A stretch of DNA of 43,466 nt, from assembly GCA_021297985.1 (NCBI GenBank), contig JAJTGU010000165.1, forward strand, positions 1-43,466, written 5' to 3'. Origin of the DNA: Rubrivivax sp. Lineage in GTDB: Bacteria > Pseudomonadota > Gammaproteobacteria > Burkholderiales > Burkholderiaceae_C. The position numbers were made by a program, and so were the translations under genes. The stretch's first letter is position 1, and each line of letters opens with the position of its first letter. Below the pieces are notes generated by a model. That model was not told the DNA's origin. It saw only the letters and a list, made by a program, of their open reading frames with translations, and searched no databases. Shown one piece after another: positions 26,175 to 34,646 of this stretch.

Positions 26175-26191
26175 CGAGCGGACCCCGCTCG
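26175..26191 (-). terminator. Candidate hairpin after the histidine kinase gene
   Basis: CGAGCGG (26175-26181) and CCGCTCG (26185-26191) form a perfect 7-bp stem with a 3-base loop, 11 bases beyond the kinase stop on the minus strand. There is no T-tract, so it could be a weak or factor-dependent terminator, or only a stabilising hairpin between the kinase and the PEP-CTERM gene. Confidence 0.35.
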
Positions 26192-26202
26192 AGGCCGTGC
26201 CC

Positions 26203-27564
26203 TCAGGCCACCGCCAGCCGCAAGGTGAAGGCGCTGCCCCGCCCCGGCACCGAGCGCACCTTCAGGCCGTGGCCGAGCAGGTCGACCTGCTTGCGCACCA
26301 GGGCCAGACCCTGGCCCCCGTCTTCGGCCGTGCTGCCGCGGTCGCGGTCATCGAAGCGGCGGTAGGCAATGAAGAGCTCCGGCAGCAACGCCTCCTCGAT
26401 GCCCGGGCCGGTGTCGATCACCGTCAGCAGCACGTTCGCGCCGCGTTGCCGTGCGGCCACCAGCACGCCGCCACGGCGGGTGTAGCGCACCGCGTTGGCC
26501 ACCAGGTTGTCGACGATGGACTGCAGCATGCGCGGGTCGCTGTCCACCGAAACCGCCATCGGCCGCAGGCGCAGACGCAGCCCCTTCTCGGCGGCCTGGG
26601 CGTCGAACTGGGTCGACACCACGTCCAGCAGTTGAGCGAGCGAAACGGCCCGGCGCGCGGGTTGCACCTCGCCGGCTTCCAGGCGCGACAACTCCAGCAG
26701 GCGTGTCAGCTGGCTGCTCATCGCGCGCATCGCACCGTCCATCGGCTCGCACAGGCTTGCCACGGTCTCGGGCTGAAGCTGGTCTGCGCGCAGCGAACGC
26801 AGATAACGCAGGTGCAGCGCCATGGCGTGCACGGGCTGGCGCAGGTCGTGGGTGACACCGGCCAGGAACAGGTTCTTGGCGCGCAGGGTGGCCTGCACGG
26901 CGTCGCGCTCCTTGCGCAAGGCCTCGGCCAGGCGGGCGTTCTGCTGCGTGGCGACCAATGTGCCGCGCATCGCGCGGTGCGAACTGCGGCCAAAGGCCAT
27001 CAGCACCAGGGTCGAAAAGACGATGGTCACCCCGCCGGCGCCGTAGACCAGGCCGCCGATGAACGCGGACTTCGCCACAAAAGGCAGGAAGGCCCCCAGG
27101 ATGTAGAGGTTCAGCGCACGCGGAAGCGCGGCGGTGGAGTTCACGGCGCCGGCCGTCATGCCGACCAGCATCGCAATGCAGAAGAAGTCGACGAAGGGGT
27201 CGCGGCCGGTGTAGCTGAGCCAGGGCAGCACACCCCAGGTCAGGCCACTGGCGGCCAGCAATCCGGTCAACTGGTGCTCGGCGCGCGCCAGGCCTGCGCG
27301 GTCCAGCGTCGCACATCGTGGCTTCAGACCACGCGCATGCACGGCTCGCAGCCCCACCAAGGCCAGCAAGACGGCCAGCCACCCGCCAACGCCCGTGGAC
27401 ACGCCCGAGCCGACCAGCACCGCCGCGGTCGTGAGGCCGATCGCCAGATTGCCGGCGACGGCGGTCCTGGTCTGCGCCAGCATCGCGGCCAGCAATTCGC
27501 GGCGGATGTGGATTTCGTCCACATTCGCCGCCACATCCGCGACCGGGTTGGGGGGAGCCATCAT
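26203..27564 (-). CDS. Membrane sensor histidine kinase
   Basis: A 453-residue kinase. About five to six hydrophobic segments occupy residues ~30-200 (for example GLTTAAVLVGSGVSTGVGG and IAMLVGMTAGAVNS). A helical linker then leads to HisKA with the phospho-acceptor in AGVTHDLRQPVHAMALHL, the HDLRQP variant typical of a subset of proteobacterial kinases paired with LuxR-type regulators. The HATPase has DNLVANAVRYT, VIDTGPGIEE and GGQGLALVRKQVDLLGHG. The ATG at 27564 (or the next codon) is preferred; an upstream extension would run into the divergent regulator gene only 11 bases away. It is 121 bases upstream of the giant PEP-CTERM gene on the same strand, so the two may be co-regulated. The ligand is unknown. 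Confidence 0.9.
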   Translation of the reverse strand: MMAPPNPVADVAANVDEIHIRRELLAAMLAQTRTAVAGNLAIGLTTAAVLVGSGVSTGVGGWLAVLLALVGLRAVHARGLKPRCATLDRAGLARAEHQLTGLLAASGLTWGVLPWLSYTGRDPFVDFFCIAMLVGMTAGAVNSTAALPRALNLYILGAFLPFVAKSAFIGGLVYGAGGVTIVFSTLVLMAFGRSSHRAMRGTLVATQQNARLAEALRKERDAVQATLRAKNLFLAGVTHDLRQPVHAMALHLRYLRSLRADQLQPETVASLCEPMDGAMRAMSSQLTRLLELSRLEAGEVQPARRAVSLAQLLDVVSTQFDAQAAEKGLRLRLRPMAVSVDSDPRMLQSIVDNLVANAVRYTRRGGVLVAARQRGANVLLTVIDTGPGIEEALLPELFIAYRRFDDRDRGSTAEDGGQGLALVRKQVDLLGHGLKVRSVPGRGSAFTLRLAVA

Positions 27565-27575
27565 GTAAGGTTCCA

Positions 27576-28199
27576 ATGATGCCTCCCGCCGCAATCAGCA
27601 TCGTCGTCGCCGAAGACCACGCCATGGTGCGCCAGGGGATGAAACTCGTGATTTCGAGCGAACCGGGCCTGGAATGGGTCGGCGAGGCGGGGGATGGCCA
27701 GACGGCGCTGGATCTGGTGCGCCGGTTGCAGCCCGACGTGCTCCTGCTCGATCTGGGCCTGCCCGAACTGGACGGACTGCAGGTGATGCGCGCCATCGCC
27801 GACGACCGGTCGCGCACCCGCGTGCTGGTCGTGACGGCCAGGCAGGACCCGCTGTCGGTGCGCACCGCGCTGTCGTACGGCGCGCACGGCTATCTGCTCA
27901 AGACCGACGACGCCAGTGCCCTGGTCAGCGCGTTGCGAACCATCGCCGATGGCGGCTACCACGTCAGCCCCGAACTGGCCAGCGTGTTCGAACGCGATGA
28001 CGAGACCCACGAACCCCTGACCCCGCGCGAGATCGAGATCGCAAAGGGTGTCGGACGGGGCCTGGCCAGCAAGCGGATCGGCCACGACCTCGGCGTCTCC
28101 GAACACACCGTGCGCAAGCACCGCGAGAACATCGCCCGCAAGCTGGGCCTGCACAACACCGCGCAACTGGTCGCCTGGACGGTCCGACACTGCCTGTAG
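27576..28199 (+). CDS. NarL/FixJ-family response regulator
   Basis: A 207-residue regulator. The receiver (residues 6-125) has the acidic pair in VVAEDHAMVRQG, Asp59 in VLLLDLGLPELDG, Thr87 in VVTARQD and Lys109 in GYLLKTDD. The LuxR-type helix-turn-helix (about 145-205) reads LTPREIEIAKGVGRGLASK and then GVSEHTVRKHRENIARKLG. It is transcribed away from the adjacent histidine kinase, with start codons only 11 bases apart, and is the obvious partner. The two Met codons at 27576 and 27579 are equivalent choices. Targets are unknown; the giant PEP-CTERM gene beyond the kinase is a plausible one. It ends convergent to a DUF6279 gene. Confidence 0.93.
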   Translation: MMPPAAISIVVAEDHAMVRQGMKLVISSEPGLEWVGEAGDGQTALDLVRRLQPDVLLLDLGLPELDGLQVMRAIADDRSRTRVLVVTARQDPLSVRTALSYGAHGYLLKTDDASALVSALRTIADGGYHVSPELASVFERDDETHEPLTPREIEIAKGVGRGLASKRIGHDLGVSEHTVRKHRENIARKLGLHNTAQLVAWTVRHCL

Positions 28200-28252
28200 T
28201 TGCCGAAGGTGGATGGGCCGCGTCCGGAGCGACGAGCCCGTTGAAGATGGGC

Positions 28253-28270
28253 GGCGCCGTCAACGGCGTC
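28253..28270. terminator. Candidate hairpin between convergent genes
   Basis: GGCGCCGT and ACGGCGTC can pair over eight bases (one G-T pair) around a two-base turn, between the LuxR-type regulator and the DUF6279 gene, overlapping the latter's stop codon. No T-tract accompanies it, so support for termination is weak. Confidence 0.25.
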
Positions 28271-29192
28271 AAGGGGACGTCGCCGGGTTCCCCGCCGCCG
28301 CCGGGGGCTGCGACGCGATCAGCGCCCGCAGGTCGTCTTCCCAGCCCTTGAGGGTGTCGCGCGCCTTGGCCCGCTGGCGCGGCGTGGTGCTGTTGTGCAC
28401 CTTGGCCATGAAGTTGCAGTTGTAGGCCTCGAGCTTTTGCTGGTAGGCGCGGTAGGCGGGGTCGTCGGCGCGTTCGCTGCGCCCGGCCAGCAGACGCAAG
28501 CCGGCCACCCGCGCTTCGGCCCGTGGCTCGGCAGACAGGCGCTTGAGCGTGGCCAGCGTGTCGCGTTGGCGGCGCGCCCGCTCCTGCAGCCAGCCTTCAG
28601 GGTCGAAGGGCGACTCCAGCACCTGCTCGCGGATCGCCCGCCGCTGCGGCTCGTCGAGCCGGCCGTACAGCGTCTCGAAGCGCTTCACCGCACGCTCGAT
28701 CGACGCCTCCATCCGCGCCGACTTGTCCGTCTGGAGGAACTCTTCGCGCATCTCGTCGTTGTTCTTGACGTACTTCCGCTCCAGGGCCAGCCAGTTGGCG
28801 CTGCCCATGCGCGGCAGGATCTCGGCGCCCAGTTGCAGGGCCTGTTCGCTGGACGGTGCGATCTTGACGCGCATGTCGGCGGCCCATCGGCAGGCCTGCT
28901 CGGGCGTCAGATCTCGCGGCGACGCCTGCTGCCAGGCCTGCAGCAGCGGCAGGTACTCGGGCAGCTGGGTGCTGCGATGCCAGTCGAACCAGCGGTCGAT
29001 CGCCCCGCGCACCTGCGGCGCCTGCTCGCGGTTGAAGTCGGCATAACCATCGATCCACCACCACGCCAGCAGCGGGCCGTTGTTGTAGCCCAGACGCAGT
29101 GCCGTGCAGCCGGTCAGTGCAAACAGCGCCACGGCCAGTGCCAGCCGCGGCAGGATGCGGCGCAGGCCGCCTCGGATAATGACCAGTTCCAT
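28269..29192 (-). CDS. DUF6279-type lipoprotein
   Basis: A 307-residue protein. A short basic N terminus and hydrophobic segment end in the lipobox ALTGC (about residue 28), so it is probably membrane-anchored and periplasmic. The motif [20 protein letters not shown] just after the Cys, with later [17 protein letters not shown], is what I recall as characteristic of the DUF6279 family. The rest is mostly helical and charged, with many Arg/Glu (RERGRQ-like segments and [20 protein letters not shown] near the end). The frame is open to 29396, but the ATG at 29192 directly precedes the signal segment. It is divergent from glmU across 52 bases. Function is not known. Confidence 0.8.
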   Translation of the reverse strand: MELVIIRGGLRRILPRLALAVALFALTGCTALRLGYNNGPLLAWWWIDGYADFNREQAPQVRGAIDRWFDWHRSTQLPEYLPLLQAWQQASPRDLTPEQACRWAADMRVKIAPSSEQALQLGAEILPRMGSANWLALERKYVKNNDEMREEFLQTDKSARMEASIERAVKRFETLYGRLDEPQRRAIREQVLESPFDPEGWLQERARRQRDTLATLKRLSAEPRAEARVAGLRLLAGRSERADDPAYRAYQQKLEAYNCNFMAKVHNSTTPRQRAKARDTLKGWEDDLRALIASQPPAAAGNPATSP

Positions 29193-29244
29193 CGCACCTC
29201 GCGACAACGTCGAATCCACAAGAACCCACCGAGGACACCCCCCA

Positions 29245-30615
29245 ATGGCTCCGAACATCGCGATCATGGCCGCAGGCAAAGGCACACGCATGAAGTCGGC
29301 TTTGCCCAAGGTCTTGCACCGTCTGGCCGGGCGCAGCCTGCTCGACCATGTGCTGGCAGCAGCCGCACCGTTGCAGGCCGCCCAGACCCTGATCATCGTC
29401 GGTCATGGCGCCGATCAGGTTCAGGCCGCTGTCGCCGCCCCCGGACGCGCCTTTGCCCTGCAGATGCCGCAGCTCGGCACGGGCCACGCGATCCAGCAGA
29501 TCGTACCGGTGCTCGACGACACGCAGGCGACGACCTTGATCCTCAACGGCGACGTGCCGCTGATCGCGAGCACCACCTGCGCGGCGCTGGTCGCGGCCTG
29601 TGCCGGCGAGCGTCTGGCGCTGCTGACCATCGAACTCGAAGACGCCACCGGCTACGGCCGCATCGTCCGCCAAGGCGACGCGGTGCAGGCCATCGTCGAG
29701 CACAAGGACGCCAGCGCCGAGCAGCGCGCGATCCGCGAGATCTACACCGGCATCATGGCCGCGCCGACCGCAGCGCTCAAGCGCTGGGTGATGGCGCTGA
29801 AAGCCGACAACGCCCAGCGCGAGTACTACCTCACCGACATCGTCGCGATGGCGGTTGCCGAAGGCGTGCCGGTGGTGGCCACCACGGCGCCGAGCGAGAC
29901 CGAGGTCCTGGGCGTCAACAGCCCGTTGCAGCTGGCCGACCTGGAACGGCGCTTCCAGAAGCGCGAGGCCGAGCGCCTGCTTGAAGCCGGCGTGCGGCTG
30001 GCCGATCCGGCACGCCTGGACGTGCGGGGCACGCTGCACTGCGGTCAGGACGTCGAGATCGATGTCAACTGCGTCTTCGAAGGCGAGGTGACGCTGGGGG
30101 ACGGCGTGCGCATCGGCGCGAACTGCGTCCTGCGCGACTGCACCGTCGGCGCCGGGACCGTGCTGCAGGCGTTCTGCCACCTCGAGGGCGCGACCGTCGG
30201 TGAAGCCGCGGCCATCGGCCCCTATGCCCGGTTGCGGCCGGGCGCGGTGCTCGGGCCCGAGGTCCACATCGGCAACTTCGTCGAGGTCAAGAACAGCACG
30301 CTCGGCCGCGCCAGCAAGGCCAACCACCTGGCCTACCTGGGCGACGCCACGGTCGGCGAACGGGTCAACTATGGCGCCGGCAGCATCACGGCCAACTACG
30401 ACGGCGCCCACAAGCACCGAACGACGATCGGCGACGACGTGCACGTGGGCAGCAACTGCGTGCTCGTCGCGCCGGTCGAGATCGGCGCCGGGGCGACCAT
30501 CGGCGGCGGCTCGACGATCTCCAAGCCGGCCCCGGCCGGCCAGCTGACGGTCGCCCGGGCGCGCCAGGCCACGCTGCCGGGTTGGGTGCGGCCGACGAAA
30601 AAAAAGCCGAAGTGA
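29245..30615 (+). CDS. glmU: Bifunctional GlmU (GlcNAc-1-P uridyltransferase/GlcN-1-P acetyltransferase)
   Basis: A 456-residue enzyme making UDP-N-acetylglucosamine for peptidoglycan and LPS in the cytosol. The N-terminal nucleotidyltransferase begins with [19 protein letters not shown] and has [18 protein letters not shown] and [11 protein letters not shown]. The C-terminal left-handed beta-helix (from about residue 250) shows hexapeptide repeats such as [20 protein letters not shown], then [26 protein letters not shown] (acetyltransferase active site) and [12 protein letters not shown]. The length matches the family. The ATG at 29245 gives the standard N terminus. The stop codon lies in the loop of a strong hairpin, so termination follows immediately. 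Confidence 0.98.
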   Translation: MAPNIAIMAAGKGTRMKSALPKVLHRLAGRSLLDHVLAAAAPLQAAQTLIIVGHGADQVQAAVAAPGRAFALQMPQLGTGHAIQQIVPVLDDTQATTLILNGDVPLIASTTCAALVAACAGERLALLTIELEDATGYGRIVRQGDAVQAIVEHKDASAEQRAIREIYTGIMAAPTAALKRWVMALKADNAQREYYLTDIVAMAVAEGVPVVATTAPSETEVLGVNSPLQLADLERRFQKREAERLLEAGVRLADPARLDVRGTLHCGQDVEIDVNCVFEGEVTLGDGVRIGANCVLRDCTVGAGTVLQAFCHLEGATVGEAAAIGPYARLRPGAVLGPEVHIGNFVEVKNSTLGRASKANHLAYLGDATVGERVNYGAGSITANYDGAHKHRTTIGDDVHVGSNCVLVAPVEIGAGATIGGGSTISKPAPAGQLTVARARQATLPGWVRPTKKKPK

Positions 30616-30626
30616 ACTTCGGCTTT
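30603..30626. terminator. Bidirectional intrinsic terminator between glmU and the helicase gene
   Basis: AAAGCCGAAG (30603-30612) pairs perfectly with CTTCGGCTTT (30617-30626) around the loop TGAA, which contains the glmU stop codon. On the minus strand the stem is followed by a run of Ts (the A-run just upstream on the plus strand), giving a canonical terminator for the DEAD-box gene. On the plus strand the trailing T-run is short. Confidence 0.88.
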
Positions 30627-30670
30627 GGCTTTGCGGGTCGGGCACGGCGGCCCGCCCGAATCGGGGTCGA

Positions 30671-32206
30671 TCAGCGCTGACGCGGCCCGGGGCGGAAGCC
30701 ACCGGCGTTGCGCCCCGCGGGCCGCGGCCGCGAATCGTGGCTGCGTGGGCCGTCGTGGCCGAAACTGCGCTCGCCCGGATGGCCGTGATGACCACCGTCG
30801 GCGGCGCCATGACCCTGCGGTCCGGGGCGGAAGCCTCCCTGCGCGGGCGGCCGGAACCCACCCTGCGGAGGACCGGCACGAAAGCCTCCGTGCGGCGGGC
30901 CGTTGCGGAATCCGCCCGGTGCCGGACCGTTGCGGAAGCTGCCATTCGGCGGTCCGCTGCGGAAGCCGCCCGCACCCATCGGACGCCGCTCGGGATTCAA
31001 GACCGGCGCCGCCATCTTGGGCTCCAGGCCGACGACCGTGGCCACCGGGATCTGCTGCGTCGTGAACTGCTGGATGCGCTTGATGAGGCCGATGTCACGG
31101 CGCTCGGCGAGCGTGATCGCCAGACCCGAACGACCGGCACGGCCGGTGCGGCCGATGCGGTGCACGTAGTCCTCGGCCTTCATCGGCATGCCGTAGTTGA
31201 TGACGTGGCTGATGCCGGGCACGTCGATGCCGCGCGCCGCGACGTCGGTCGCGACGAGCACCCGCAGCTGACGCGAACGCAGCCCGGTCAGCACGCGGTT
31301 GCGGCGGCCCTGCGGCATGCCGCCGTGCAGCGCCGCCACCGCATGGCCGATCTGCGCCAGCTGGTCGGCCAGCCAGTCGGCGTCGCGCTGGGTGCTGGTG
31401 AAGATCAGCGCCTGCTCCATCGTCGGCTCGGTCAGCAGCTGCTCGAGCATCGCGTGCTTGTGGCTGCTGTTGTCGGCCCAGTGCAGGCGCTGCTCGATGT
31501 TGACGTGGGTGTCGGTGTGGCTGGTGGTCGCGATGGTCCGCGCGTCGCCCTTGAGCATCTCGCTGGCCAGGCGGCCCGCGGCACCGGCGAAGGTGGCCGA
31601 GAACATCATCGTCTGGCGCTGCGCCGGAAGCTGCGCGGCCACGTGGCGGATGTCGTCGATGAAGCCCATGTCGAGCATGCGGTCGGCTTCATCGAGCACG
31701 AACAGGCCGACGTTGTCGAGGCTCAGCTTGCCGGCGCCGAAGTGGTCGAGCATGCGGCCGGGGGTGGCGATCAGGATGTCCAGCGGGCCACGCAGGGCCT
31801 TCAGCTGTGCGCCGTAGGGCACGCCGCCGACGATGGTCGCGATCTTCAGGCCCTTGACGTGACGGCCGTAGCTCGACGCCGCCTTGGCCACCTGCTGCGC
31901 GAGTTCGCGCGTCGGCGCCAGAACCAGCACCCGCGGCCCGGATCCGGCACGGCGCTGCGCCGGGGCGGCACCCGCTGCATCGGCCGGGCCCGGCCGGCGT
32001 TCGGCGCGAGCGGCCAGCAACTGCTGCAGGGCCGGCAGGACAAAGGCGGCGGTCTTGCCACTGCCGGTGGCGCTGGCGACCTTCAGGTCCTGCCCTTGCA
32101 TCGCGGGCGGGATGGCCTGCAGCTGCACGGGCGTGGGGGTGGTGTAGCCAGAGTCGGCCAGGGCCGCAAGCAGCGGCTGGGCCAGGCCCAGGGTCTCGAA
32201 GTTCAT
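30671..32206 (-). CDS. DEAD-box ATP-dependent RNA helicase (RhlE-like)
   Basis: A 511-residue helicase. Motifs in order are the Q motif (TPTPVQLQAIP), I (ASATGSGKT), Ia (PTRELAQQ), Ib (ATPGRML), II (LDEADRMLDMGF), III (FSATF), V (ATDVAARGIDVPG) and VI (HRIGRTGRAG). An insert rich in Ala/Pro/Arg sits before motif Ia (near residues 70-90). The C-terminal ~100 residues are a Gly/Arg/Pro-rich RNA-binding-type tail with repeats of GGFRxGPPx. It probably unwinds structured RNA in ribosome assembly or mRNA decay, like RhlE. The ATG at 32206 gives the family's standard start; the frame upstream is the leader region. It ends at the bidirectional terminator shared with glmU. Confidence 0.95.
   Translation of the reverse strand: MNFETLGLAQPLLAALADSGYTTPTPVQLQAIPPAMQGQDLKVASATGSGKTAAFVLPALQQLLAARAERRPGPADAAGAAPAQRRAGSGPRVLVLAPTRELAQQVAKAASSYGRHVKGLKIATIVGGVPYGAQLKALRGPLDILIATPGRMLDHFGAGKLSLDNVGLFVLDEADRMLDMGFIDDIRHVAAQLPAQRQTMMFSATFAGAAGRLASEMLKGDARTIATTSHTDTHVNIEQRLHWADNSSHKHAMLEQLLTEPTMEQALIFTSTQRDADWLADQLAQIGHAVAALHGGMPQGRRNRVLTGLRSRQLRVLVATDVAARGIDVPGISHVINYGMPMKAEDYVHRIGRTGRAGRSGLAITLAERRDIGLIKRIQQFTTQQIPVATVVGLEPKMAAPVLNPERRPMGAGGFRSGPPNGSFRNGPAPGGFRNGPPHGGFRAGPPQGGFRPPAQGGFRPGPQGHGAADGGHHGHPGERSFGHDGPRSHDSRPRPAGRNAGGFRPGPRQR
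30815..30970. repeat. Tandem GGFRxGPPx-coding repeat in the helicase tail
   Basis: On the minus strand, residues 413-464 consist of four 9-residue units (GGFRSGPPN, GSFRNGPAP, GGFRNGPPH, GGFRAGPPQ) followed by two 8-residue units (GGFRPPAQ, GGFRPGPQ). At DNA level this is a 27-bp repeat followed by two 24-bp units. It is an RGG-like intrinsically disordered segment. Confidence 0.9.
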
Positions 32207-32485
32207 GCTTTCGCTTTCGTGTGGGGAACAACCCGGCCACGCGCGCTGGCCGCAAGCGCCTGTCGCGCAAGGCGTCAAGGGGCTGGCAGGGCGTTCGAGG
32301 GCATCCGGGCGGCGACGGATGTCGCCGGGGCATCGCCGCCGACACGCCCGGGAAGGCGCCACGGCGCCGGATCCCGGCACTGCCCGCAAGCAGCGCCACG
32401 AAGGAAAGTCAGAGGGGATGAACAACAACGGCCCGGGCAATCACCCAGGCCGAAGCGCGCAGTGTACTCGAAACCCGGGAGAACC
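32207..32485 (-). other. 279-bp non-coding leader of the DEAD-box gene
   Basis: No protein-like frame is present. On the minus strand a possible -10 element, TACACT (32461-32466), could place the transcript start about 250 bases ahead of the ATG, but no convincing -35 element is visible. Several G+C-rich complementary stretches suggest that a transcribed leader would be structured. Long structured leaders are common in cold-inducible and self-regulated RNA helicase genes, but nothing here proves that role. Confidence 0.35.
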
Positions 32486-34588
32486 CTAGGACTTGTTGAA
32501 GCCGGGTCCGGAGGGGTGTTGCGGCAATCGTTCGCGCAACCACGCTTCAAGCACCGCTGCGGGCATCGGTCGAGCGCCGAAGTAGCCCTGCCAGCCCTCG
32601 CAGCCCTGAGCCACGACCCAGTCGCGTTGCTCGATCGTCTCCACGCCCTCGGCCACGACTTCCAGGCCCAAGGCCTGCGCCATCTGGACGATGGCGCGCA
32701 TCAGGGCCGCACTTCGTTCGTCGCCAGGCAGGTCCTTGACGAAGGATCGATCCACCTTCAGGCGGTCGATCGGCAGGTGGCGGAGGTGACCGAGCGAGGT
32801 GTAGCCGGTACCGAAGTCGTCGACCGCGATCGTCACGCCGAGCGCCTTGAGCTGAACCAGCCTCTCGCGCACGGCCTCGATGTCGTCCATCAGCATGCGC
32901 TCGGTCAGTTCGAGCTCCAGCATCGCGCCGTGTGCACCGGCGGCCTTCAGAGCCCGCGCAATGCCATCGACGAAGCCCGGCGCCCGGAACTGCTGGCTGC
33001 TCAGATTGACCGCCACTGGCGCCGTCAGCAGGCCGGCCGAACGCCACTGCACGGCCGCGCGCAGTGCCTGCCGGAGCACCATCTCGCCGATCGGCAGGAT
33101 CAGCCGCCGGGCTTCGGCCAGCGGAATGAAGTGGTTCGGTCCCACCAGGCCACGCTCGGGGTGGACCCAGCGAACCAGCGCCTCCAGGCCGATGGTGCGG
33201 CCATCCCGTCCGAGCTGGGGCTGATAGTGCAGCAGGAACTGCTGTTCGCGCACGGCATGCGCGAGTTCGGCCTCCAGCACCAGATCGGCCCGGGCCGCCT
33301 CGGCCAGCCGGGCCTGGAAGAACCGCAAGCGCGCTCGGCCCTGGTCCTTGCTCTGGTACATCGCGAGGTCGGCGTGTTTGACCAGCTCTTCGACCGAGTC
33401 GCCGTCCTGAGGGAACAAGGCCACGCCGATCGAGGGCGTGACCGAGATCGTGGCGCCCTGCACCTGGACCGGTGCGCCCACCGCCGCCATCAGCCGGGTG
33501 GCCACTTCGGCCACCGCCGGCTGGCCGGCACGCGGCGCCAGCAGCACGACGAACTCGTCGCCACCGAAGCGGCTGACCAGATCGCCTTCACGCAGGGCGC
33601 CGGCAATGCGCTCGGCCACGGTCTTGAGCAGCAGATCGCCGACCGGGTGACCCAGCGAATCGTTGATCCGCTTGAAGTGATCCAGGTCCAGGAACATCAA
33701 GGCAACCGACTGGCCTTGGGTCCGGGCGCGTGCCAGGCGCTGGGCTGCGGTGTCGGCAAAGGCCGTGCGGTTGAGCAGGCCGGTCAGAGCGTCGTGGTGC
33801 GCGATGTGCTGGATGCGCGCTTCGGCCTCGACGCGGGCGCGGATGTCGCGCACGATGATCATGCGCTGGCGTTCGCCCTTGAACTGCATGCTGCGCACGA
33901 TGTACTCCACCGGCACGCGCGAACCGTCCTTGTGCAGCGCGATGCTGTCGTAGCGGATCTCAGGCGCCGCCACCAGCACCGCCATCACCTGCGCCCGCGC
34001 CTCCGGGGGCACGAACTCCAGCGTCATCCGCCCGAGCATCTCCTCGGCCGTGTAGCCGAGCAGCGCCAGTGCGGGCGGGTTGACGTCGGTGATGACGCCA
34101 TCCTGGTGGAAGACGATGCCCTCCTGCGACGCATGCATGAACTTGGCGAGTCGCTCTTCGCTTTCACGCACTGCTGCCTCGGCGTTGCGATGACGCGTGA
34201 TGTCGGTCACCAGCACGAAGGCGCCGCGAATGACGCCTTCTTCGGTATGCGGAACCATCTGGACCTCGATCCAGACCGGCTGGCCTCGGGCGTTCGTGAC
34301 TTCGCGCTCGTAACGCACGGGCACGCCCTCGCGCAGCAGGGTCTCGGCGTACGGCTGAACCTGTTCTGCCCCTTCCTCGCCGACGATCTCCCGGAAGTGG
34401 CAGCCAAGCACGCTGCTTTCGTCCAGCCCGAACATGCGGGCATAGCGCGGGTTGGCGTAGCGACAGGTCAGGCCGACGGCCTCGAAGTACGCCACCGCGA
34501 TCGGGACGTTCTTCGCGAGCAGGCGCATGCGCGCGATCTCCTCGCGCAAGGGAGCCGCTCTGCGGGGGGGGTCGGTGCGCGTCAACAC
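32486..34588 (-). CDS. PAS-PAS-GGDEF-EAL cyclic-di-GMP enzyme
   Basis: A 700-residue soluble protein. Two PAS domains (about 20-140 and 145-260) are closed by GAFVLVTDITRHRNAE and RMIIVRDIRARVEAE. The GGDEF domain has an intact active site (SRFGGDEFVVLL) and an intact inhibitory I-site RxxD (REGD) five residues before it. The EAL domain keeps GLEALVRWVHP, NLSSQQF, ELTERMLM, DDFGTGYTSL, KVDRSFVKDL and VVAEGVET, so both synthesis and hydrolysis of c-di-GMP are possible. The start is a GTG; an ATG at 34528 (residue 21) is an alternative that avoids a C8 tract in codons 6-9. It lies 58 bases behind the uracil-DNA glycosylase start and is probably transcribed separately. Confidence 0.94.
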   Translation of the reverse strand: MLTRTDPPRRAAPLREEIARMRLLAKNVPIAVAYFEAVGLTCRYANPRYARMFGLDESSVLGCHFREIVGEEGAEQVQPYAETLLREGVPVRYEREVTNARGQPVWIEVQMVPHTEEGVIRGAFVLVTDITRHRNAEAAVRESEERLAKFMHASQEGIVFHQDGVITDVNPPALALLGYTAEEMLGRMTLEFVPPEARAQVMAVLVAAPEIRYDSIALHKDGSRVPVEYIVRSMQFKGERQRMIIVRDIRARVEAEARIQHIAHHDALTGLLNRTAFADTAAQRLARARTQGQSVALMFLDLDHFKRINDSLGHPVGDLLLKTVAERIAGALREGDLVSRFGGDEFVVLLAPRAGQPAVAEVATRLMAAVGAPVQVQGATISVTPSIGVALFPQDGDSVEELVKHADLAMYQSKDQGRARLRFFQARLAEAARADLVLEAELAHAVREQQFLLHYQPQLGRDGRTIGLEALVRWVHPERGLVGPNHFIPLAEARRLILPIGEMVLRQALRAAVQWRSAGLLTAPVAVNLSSQQFRAPGFVDGIARALKAAGAHGAMLELELTERMLMDDIEAVRERLVQLKALGVTIAVDDFGTGYTSLGHLRHLPIDRLKVDRSFVKDLPGDERSAALMRAIVQMAQALGLEVVAEGVETIEQRDWVVAQGCEGWQGYFGARPMPAAVLEAWLRERLPQHPSGPGFNKS

Positions 34589-34646
34589 ACAGCGTTTTCG
34601 GCAGCGTCTGCGGCGGCTTGAATCGGCGCTGCGTTCGGCACCGCGG

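Noticed and set aside
30815-30970. 27-bp repeats as a CRISPR array
   Set aside because: They are directly adjacent coding repeats of the helicase tail, with no unique spacers and no cas genes in the window.
32461-32466. TACACT as a -10 promoter element for the DEAD-box gene
   Set aside because: No convincing -35 hexamer lies at the right distance on the minus strand, so it is mentioned only within the leader entry.
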